A stretch of 46,241 bases of DNA from Candidatus Thorarchaeota archaeon (GTDB lineage: Archaea; Asgardarchaeota; Thorarchaeia; Thorarchaeales; Thorarchaeaceae). Made by a program: the position numbers and the translations under genes. Shown piece by piece: positions 41,448-46,241 of the stretch (positions are counted from its first letter, which is position 1; each line of letters begins with the position of its first letter). The stretch lies in NCBI GenBank assembly GCA_011364905.1, contig RDNZ01000016.1, positions 10,830 to 57,070 of the forward strand. Direction: 5' to 3'. The notes beneath the pieces are model-generated. The model did not search any database. It was not told the origin of the DNA and saw only the letters and a list, made by a program, of their open reading frames with translations.

Positions 41448-42344
41448 CTATTTGAACAAATCATGGAGATGGATGTGGTACTCTCCGAGCTTCCCACCAT
41501 AGTTGCCAGCGGTAATCTTTGTGATTCCTGAGTGACTGCACACTGCTTCTATAGCGGCCTTCATAGCCTGGGCAACTGCTGATTCGCTGAGCCCATTGAT
41601 GACAATCTCTTGAACAAACTCACTTCCCTTGGGTACAAGTGAGTTGGGGACTATTGCTCGCAGAGTAGGGCAGAACTTCTCATTTGTGGATGCAAACAGT
41701 ACCTTGTATTTTGATGAGGGCTTAGAGCCGGATCCAACAAGGCCTCCAGGGAAAGGAGTATACGCACCTTCTACCCCCTCGATGGCTTCCACGGCAGCCA
41801 TCCCACTGGTCATACCACTCTCCACATCCTCACAACAATAGATGATGTTCCCACCTGCCACTCCTTTCACACGACCAAACATGTTGTCCATAATGCACGT
41901 ACCACTCATTCGTGGGATAAACCAGAGGACTCTTCCATCAATGGGTCCCTTCTTCGTCTGGAATCCATCACCAAACATGGCAATTTTCTTTCCAATCACA
42001 TACTGTTCTTTTGCATTAGGAGTATCATCGTAAGCAGAGGCTGTTGGACTTGTCAGGACACATTGTCCAAGTCTTGCAAGCAGCTGTGGCTCGAGCGCCT
42101 TTTTAGATCCCACAGCAAAAACAACTCGTACCCCAGGTCGTCCATCAGGAGTCTTTTCAGGGGGCAGGACGTATTCGATTCCAGCTTCTGCAGGAGCCAT
42201 AATCACTGAGGTCCCAAATCCTGTGGCTTCGGTTGCGGTTACTCGTGCCCATTCTTCGGTGTAGGCTGTGATTATTGTACGATTCATATGCATGCCAAAG
42301 GCTTCAGCAAATGTGTCTTCAATCGGAACGCCATTTATCTCCAT
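41448..42344 (-). CDS. ftr: formylmethanofuran:tetrahydromethanopterin formyltransferase
   Basis: Transfers the formyl group from formylmethanofuran to tetrahydromethanopterin (second step of the archaeal methyl branch). The 298-residue Ftr shows 'INGVPIEDTFAEAFGMHMNRTIITAYTEEWARVTATEATGFGTSVI' at the N-terminus, 'GTCIMDNMFGRVKGVAGGNIIYCCED' and 'GAYTPFPGGLVGSGSKPSSKYKVL' in the middle, and 'GNYGGKLGEYHIHLHDL' at the C-terminus, all family hallmarks. It is divergent from the fwdC-like gene with about 125 nt between the starts, so they likely share control. Confidence 0.95.
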   Translation of the reverse strand: MEINGVPIEDTFAEAFGMHMNRTIITAYTEEWARVTATEATGFGTSVIMAPAEAGIEYVLPPEKTPDGRPGVRVVFAVGSKKALEPQLLARLGQCVLTSPTASAYDDTPNAKEQYVIGKKIAMFGDGFQTKKGPIDGRVLWFIPRMSGTCIMDNMFGRVKGVAGGNIIYCCEDVESGMTSGMAAVEAIEGVEGAYTPFPGGLVGSGSKPSSKYKVLFASTNEKFCPTLRAIVPNSLVPKGSEFVQEIVINGLSESAVAQAMKAAIEAVCSHSGITKITAGNYGGKLGEYHIHLHDLFK

Positions 42345-42469
42345 TTCATTCCACCAGCTGCATCAATTTCGATGACAAAGCCCTCTTTTCTTTTTTCCGT
42401 CAGCCTTGAGACCCGCAAAAGGCTTTATCAGTGGGATATTCATCAAGAAAATTTCAGGTGGATGGGCTC

Positions 42470-43324
42470 ATGACAGTGATATTGTCACTTAGAAAGGCTC
42501 CAGATATTCCAATTGAAGCCGACACAATAACACCCACACATTTTGCTGGAAAGGGTGTGAAAGAAATTGGAGAGATTCCCATTCAATGTGGCAATGAGGT
42601 CCTTAGACTCAAAGACTTCTTTGACATCAGTGGGAAAAGTGGTCCTTCTCCAGATGAAACCGAAATACTGGTCAAAGGCGACCTCAGAAAAGTGAAGATG
42701 ATAGGGAAAGGGATGAATGGTGGTCAAATCACTGTGGAAGGAGACACAGGTATGTATCTCGGTGCACAGATGATTGCAGGGCGTATTCATGTCAAGGGAT
42801 CGGTTGGACCTTGGGCAGCCGCAGAGATGGAGGGCGGAAACATCCAGATAGAGGGAGATGCTGGAGACTATCTCTGTGCTGGGTATCGTGGAACTCCTGA
42901 GGGGATGAAGGGTGGTCGAGTCTACGTCGCAGGAAATGTGGGACGTGAGATGGCAGCACATATGCGAAAGGGATTCATCGCTGTGAAAGGAAATGTTGGG
43001 CCTCAGTCAGCAATTCGCATGATGGGCGGCACTATCATTGTGGCTGGTGATATGGCTGAACGTGTCGGCGTTCAAGCAACAAAGGGGATGATATTCTGTC
43101 TTGGAAAGATGGACTCCCTGTTTCCAACCTACAAGTTTAGTGGCAAGTCCGAGAGAGAGTTCGTCAATTATTACCTGAGATACCTGAAAGAGCATAGACC
43201 AGATTTTCTCTCTGAGGATATTGGAGTTTCAGAGAAGTGGGTTAAATACATGGGAGACTTTGCTGAAGCAAATCCGGGAGAAGAAGTCTACTTTCGTGCT
43301 TCCAAAAACCAGCATTTGATTTGA
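42470..43324 (+). CDS. fwdC: formylmethanofuran dehydrogenase subunit C-like protein
   Basis: The 284-residue chain contains the glutamate-synthase-like right-handed beta-helix of FwdC/FhcC, seen as repeats such as 'GGQITVEGDTGMYLGAQMIAGRIHVKGSVGPWAAAEMEGGNIQIEGDAGDYLCAGYRGTPEGMKGGRVYVAGNVG'. In the full enzyme this subunit links the metal-binding and FwdA parts. The other subunits (FwdA, FwdB, FwdD) are not in this window, so it may work with distant partners. I chose ATG 42470 over the earlier start at 42431 because the family begins there. Mch follows after 11 nt, so they form an operon. Confidence 0.9.
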   Translation: MTVILSLRKAPDIPIEADTITPTHFAGKGVKEIGEIPIQCGNEVLRLKDFFDISGKSGPSPDETEILVKGDLRKVKMIGKGMNGGQITVEGDTGMYLGAQMIAGRIHVKGSVGPWAAAEMEGGNIQIEGDAGDYLCAGYRGTPEGMKGGRVYVAGNVGREMAAHMRKGFIAVKGNVGPQSAIRMMGGTIIVAGDMAERVGVQATKGMIFCLGKMDSLFPTYKFSGKSEREFVNYYLRYLKEHRPDFLSEDIGVSEKWVKYMGDFAEANPGEEVYFRASKNQHLI

Positions 43325-43335
43325 GGCGAGAAAAG

Positions 43336-44295
43336 ATGAAACTTAGTGTGAATGAAGGTGCGCATGAGATTACTAGGGAGATAATGGACCAGAAAGAGGA
43401 CTTAGACTGTACTGTCAAAGAACTTGGAAATGGTACAACCGTCATCGATGCAGGCATTGAAGTGAAAGGTAACGAAGAGCTTGGGAGATTAGTAGGCGAG
43501 GTCTGTCTGGGAGGACTTGGAGTGGTCAGACACACCAAGATGCATGTTGGCGACTTGGACCTTCCAGCAGTTGTTGTGAGTTCGGACCATCCTAAGATAG
43601 CATGTATGGCATCACAATATGCAGGTTGGACTATCAATGTTGACAAATACTTCGCAATGGGATCCGGTCCAGCAAGAGCACTTGCACGTGTGGAGAAGAA
43701 ACTCTATTCAGAGCTTGATTATGAGGATGATGCGAAAGTTGGTGTGATACTACTTGAAACAAGAGAAGTGCCCCCTGAAGAAGTTACACAGTATATCGCA
43801 GACAAATGTAACATCTCACCAGCAGACCTCTATTGCATTCTGGCACCAACAGCCTGCATAGTTGGTTCAGTACAGGTTTCTGCAAGAGTTGTTGAGGTAG
43901 GAATGCATAAGCTGCATGAGATAGGATTCGATCTTGATAAAGTCAGGTCAGGATATGGTGTTGCACCAGTCGCTCCAGTAGCAAAGAAAGATGCGAAAGC
44001 GATGGGCATTACAAACGACTGCATTCTTTATGGAGGACGGACATTCTACTTCGTCCGCTCAGATGACAAGGATTTGGCAGATGTCATAAAGAAGGTACCA
44101 TCCTCCTCTTCAAAGCAGTATGGTCAGCCATTCTATGACCTCTTCAAGAGTGTGGAGTTCGACTTCTATAAAGTGGACCCGCATCTGTTCAGTCCAGCTG
44201 AAATCACGCTTAATCACATCGAGAGTGGTAAAGCGTATCATGCAGGTGAGCTGAATCCAGATGTTCTAAAACTATCATTGGAGAGCGCAAAATAG
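43336..44295 (+). CDS. mch: methenyltetrahydromethanopterin cyclohydrolase
   Basis: Interconverts 5-formyl- and methenyl-H4MPT, the step after Ftr. The 319-residue protein has 'VIDAGIEVKGNEELGRLVGEVCLGGLGVV', 'DHPKIACMASQYAGWTI', 'FAMGSGPARALARVEKKLYSEL', 'APTACIVGSVQVSARVVEVGMHKLHEIGFDLD' and 'NDCILYGGRTFYFV', all found in archaeal Mch. The ATG at 43336 follows GAGGCG by a few bases; an in-frame TTG at 43321 is an alternative. It lies 11 nt after fwdC and ends six bases from the stop of the convergent MFS gene. Confidence 0.96.
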   Translation: MKLSVNEGAHEITREIMDQKEDLDCTVKELGNGTTVIDAGIEVKGNEELGRLVGEVCLGGLGVVRHTKMHVGDLDLPAVVVSSDHPKIACMASQYAGWTINVDKYFAMGSGPARALARVEKKLYSELDYEDDAKVGVILLETREVPPEEVTQYIADKCNISPADLYCILAPTACIVGSVQVSARVVEVGMHKLHEIGFDLDKVRSGYGVAPVAPVAKKDAKAMGITNDCILYGGRTFYFVRSDDKDLADVIKKVPSSSSKQYGQPFYDLFKSVEFDFYKVDPHLFSPAEITLNHIESGKAYHAGELNPDVLKLSLESAK

Positions 44296-44300
44296 AGGAC

Positions 44301-45818
44301 TTAGGTAATCTCCATCCCTTGAACCTCGTGCTGCTCCTTTTCGGTAGCAGGGACTAACTCCTCAGCCCTAGGTATTGGATTTTTGAAGGCAGCCCATATC
44401 ATTACGACTGATAATAACGATATGATAGCGCATATCAAAAAGGTCAGCAGGAAACCCCCAGTGAATGGAATAAACCATCCAAAGAATGCAATGAGTGGCA
44501 TAGAAACTAGCATCGTGAGTGTCGGTTGCAGGGAGTACATCGAGTTTCGAATGCGGTTGGGTATGACATCGAGCATCACCCTCTGAGTTAGGATGTCCGC
44601 AATCGATCCAAACAAGCCTAGGCAAACGAAGAGTATGAAGAGGAGAATTACAGGGATGATTGTCTGAGCAGGAACCTCAATCAGTGGGAGGTCTGTGAAG
44701 GGAATGAATATCGTGTAGAACTCGATGGTCGCAGAATCTGTTCCTGCGGGTATGGTAGGAAAGACATAAACTATGATAGCAAGTATCAAGTAAAAGACGA
44801 CGCCTGTGAACTGAAGTAATCTGAATCGGGGAATCCATTTCTTTGGCTCGAATCTTTTTGCCAGTACACCACTTCTCTCACTAGCAATAGCCTGCGGAAT
44901 GAAGACCACAGTTCTAAAGGCAGACACAGCAACTTGAGTAGCGAGAAAACTGAAATAAAGAGGGAAGAGGATAAGGTTCCACCAAACTGGTCCAATGCTC
45001 CACATAACGACACCCCCAAGCATGATGAGCGTCACAAACCTGTTGGACCAGAGAAACCGGAAACCATCCTTGAGAAGCGACGCATATTCGCCGAGTGAAG
45101 GTTGTTCCGCTTGTTCATCTTTGACTCCAGGAAGGTCTCTAACAAGTCTGAAGACGATAAGGGCGAGCAGAACAGAAACGACTGCCTGAAGACTAAACAC
45201 CCATGTTTCCCCATAGATGTATGCGAGCCAAGACCCAGGAAGTAGGACCGCTGTGGCTGATACTTGCCAGACCATCCCGAGTCGACCTTGGAATACTCCA
45301 TACTGTTTCCGGTCACGGTCATGAGGCATGGCAACTCGGTAATTGTTATCAAACCAGGCACTGAAAGCGCCACTCTCCTGTGAAGACCCGAGTCCGAAGA
45401 GAATGTAGATAGAAACATAGAGCCACATTGGTGCAGGAGTGTTCTTCGCGATAAGCGATGACAACTCAAAGGCCAGCGCATAGCAGATCAGAGCAGAGGC
45501 TATTACATATCGCTGCCCAATCCAGTCCCCCAAAGCCCCAGTGGGATAATCGAACATGGTCTGTATGGCCATCTGAATGACCACTAGGAGACCAACAATG
45601 GTGAGACCCGCAAAATAGTCGCCATTGCCTAAGGATTCCGCGATATAGATCATCCAGAACGTGGTGCTAATCTGAAAACTTGCAGCAAAGGTTGGAAGGA
45701 GCACAGATAGAATCTTGACTAGACGAACAGCATTTTCCGTTGGTGCTGCAATGCCGAAAATTCTGGCATACCTGCTGGATACAACTGCAGTCTCTTCTTG
45801 CTCTTGTTCCACAGCCAT
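44301..45818 (-). CDS. MFS transporter
   Basis: A 505-residue protein with about 12 hydrophobic helices. The first MFS loop reads 'GALGDWIGQRYVIASALICYALAFELSSL', and the pair 'DYPTG-ALGDWIG' gives the family's GxxxD-like motif between helices 2 and 3. The second half carries 'IADILTQRVMLDVIPNRIRNSMYSL'. The protein differs from the partial transporter at the left edge, with which it shares only the fold. Substrate unknown. It is convergent with mch and divergent from the MoaD-like gene. Confidence 0.88.
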   Translation of the reverse strand: MAVEQEQEETAVVSSRYARIFGIAAPTENAVRLVKILSVLLPTFAASFQISTTFWMIYIAESLGNGDYFAGLTIVGLLVVIQMAIQTMFDYPTGALGDWIGQRYVIASALICYALAFELSSLIAKNTPAPMWLYVSIYILFGLGSSQESGAFSAWFDNNYRVAMPHDRDRKQYGVFQGRLGMVWQVSATAVLLPGSWLAYIYGETWVFSLQAVVSVLLALIVFRLVRDLPGVKDEQAEQPSLGEYASLLKDGFRFLWSNRFVTLIMLGGVVMWSIGPVWWNLILFPLYFSFLATQVAVSAFRTVVFIPQAIASERSGVLAKRFEPKKWIPRFRLLQFTGVVFYLILAIIVYVFPTIPAGTDSATIEFYTIFIPFTDLPLIEVPAQTIIPVILLFILFVCLGLFGSIADILTQRVMLDVIPNRIRNSMYSLQPTLTMLVSMPLIAFFGWFIPFTGGFLLTFLICAIISLLSVVMIWAAFKNPIPRAEELVPATEKEQHEVQGMEIT

Positions 45819-45910
45819 AACCTCGAGCTATAACCATCCAATATAGAGCTTGATACTCAAGCATAAATCAAGCAGTTTATCAAGCATTCACTCATCCAGA
45901 GTGAGTGGCA

Positions 45911-46189
45911 ATGTACATGAGAGTTGTGCTTAAGTTCAAAGGACCTCTAGCCAAGAAATTCCAAGAGGAAATCATTGAGATTGAGGACAACGCCGCCCTA
46001 TTAGATTTGTTTAACATGGTGATTGAACGAGAGGAATCAGTTAAAGAAAATTGGTCAAGTCCAGAGCACATTGACCGGGATGCATTGGTCCTCTGTAATG
46101 AAACGGATATCGGTCTCACAGGAGGACTTGCTACGAAACTAAATGAGGGCGATACTGTTGTGATCCTCCCGTTGATTCATGGAGGCTAA
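45911..46189 (+). CDS. MoaD/ThiS-like sulfur carrier protein
   Basis: A beta-grasp protein of 92 residues from ATG 45911 (a GTG at 45905 is an alternative): 'MRVVLKFKGPLAKKFQEEIIEIEDNAALLDLFNMVIERE', then 'GLATKLNEGDTVVILPLIHGG'. The C-terminal diglycine is the thiocarboxylation or conjugation site of MoaD, ThiS and archaeal SAMP proteins. It may supply sulfur for molybdopterin or tRNA thiolation, or serve as a protein modifier; no enzyme partner is adjacent to decide. Its stop overlaps that of the next gene by four bases (CTAA). Confidence 0.88.
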   Translation: MYMRVVLKFKGPLAKKFQEEIIEIEDNAALLDLFNMVIEREESVKENWSSPEHIDRDALVLCNETDIGLTGGLATKLNEGDTVVILPLIHGG

Positions 46190-46241
46190 ACGAGTTCAGC
46201 TCCAGCCATTATTGCCTTTAGGTCCATCTCCAGAGCCCTTG
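46186..46241 (-). CDS. partial CDS at window edge (C-terminal 17-18 residues)
   Basis: A minus-strand frame enters from the right edge and ends RALEMDLKAIMAGAELV followed by TAG at 46188-46186. Only the tail is visible, so no function can be given. The CTAA stop overlap with the MoaD-like gene repeats the tail-to-tail pattern of other gene pairs here, which supports that it is real. Confidence 0.5.
   Translation of the reverse strand, partial: RALEMDLKAIMAGAELV

Noticed and set aside
1..46241. CRISPR array, insertion sequences, integrase or plasmid genes
   Set aside because: I found no regularly spaced repeats, transposase or tyrosine-recombinase signatures on either strand.

Overview
The window is archaeal chromosome. 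Archaeal hallmarks include SRP19, Gar1, Trm1, an archaeal-type UMP kinase and valyl-tRNA synthetase, a TFE-beta/RPC34-like factor with an Fe-S cysteine signature, tetrahydromethanopterin C1 enzymes (Ftr, FwdC-like, Mch), tRNA introns with bulge-helix-bulge geometry, and TATA boxes about 25-35 nt ahead of tRNA and mRNA starts. A 699-residue protein with a longin/roadblock-like N-terminal domain and the overall gene set suggest an Asgard (Thorarchaeota-like) genome; that lineage is an inference, not something shown by a marker gene here.

Layout. 1-7.1 kb: a partial MFS transporter, DUF302 protein, methyltransferase, two tandem OsmC proteins, valS and an aldo-keto reductase. 7.2-9.4 kb: pyrH with a winged-helix regulator, a tRNA-Leu(CAA) with two introns (one in the T-loop), a YbaK-type deacylase, and a compact promoter-terminator unit with three tiny ORFs. 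9.4-14.2 kb: PolX, a URO-D family protein, an HDAC-family deacetylase and a methyltransferase. 14.4-21.4 kb: the longin-like protein, an SDR, DinB and SRPBCC proteins, two larger membrane proteins, a small one, and a DUF2461 protein. 21.6-25.8 kb: acs, divergent from a CoA-transferase fused to a GNAT acetyltransferase. 25.8-31.2 kb: accessory region with a nucleotidyltransferase, a structured RNA candidate, and small membrane or zinc-ribbon genes separated by repeated copies of the tRNA-Ile 3' end, finishing at the intact tRNA-Ile(GAT). 31.2-38.8 kb: core information and pyrimidine genes (cyclophilin, trm1, FtsJ/RlmE methylase, TFE-beta, gar1, srp19, dCMP deaminase, pyrB, an XRE regulator). 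38.9-41.4 kb: intron-bearing tRNA-Pro(TGG) and tRNA-Thr(GGT) with small membrane proteins between and beside them. 41.4-46.2 kb: ftr, fwdC-like and mch, an MFS transporter, a MoaD/ThiS-like protein and the 3' tip of another gene.

How the genes fit together. Acs, the CoA-transferase/GNAT fusion and the AcuC-like deacetylase could form an acetate/acetyl-CoA module with acylation control. Ftr, FwdC and Mch are consecutive steps of the archaeal methyl branch. PyrB, PyrH and dCMP deaminase serve pyrimidine synthesis. Trm1, FtsJ, Gar1, SRP19 and TFE-beta serve RNA processing, targeting and transcription. Genes are packed tightly: five convergent pairs share a 4-nt tail (TTAG or CTAA) that holds both stop codons. 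No CRISPR array, insertion sequence or integrase gene is visible.
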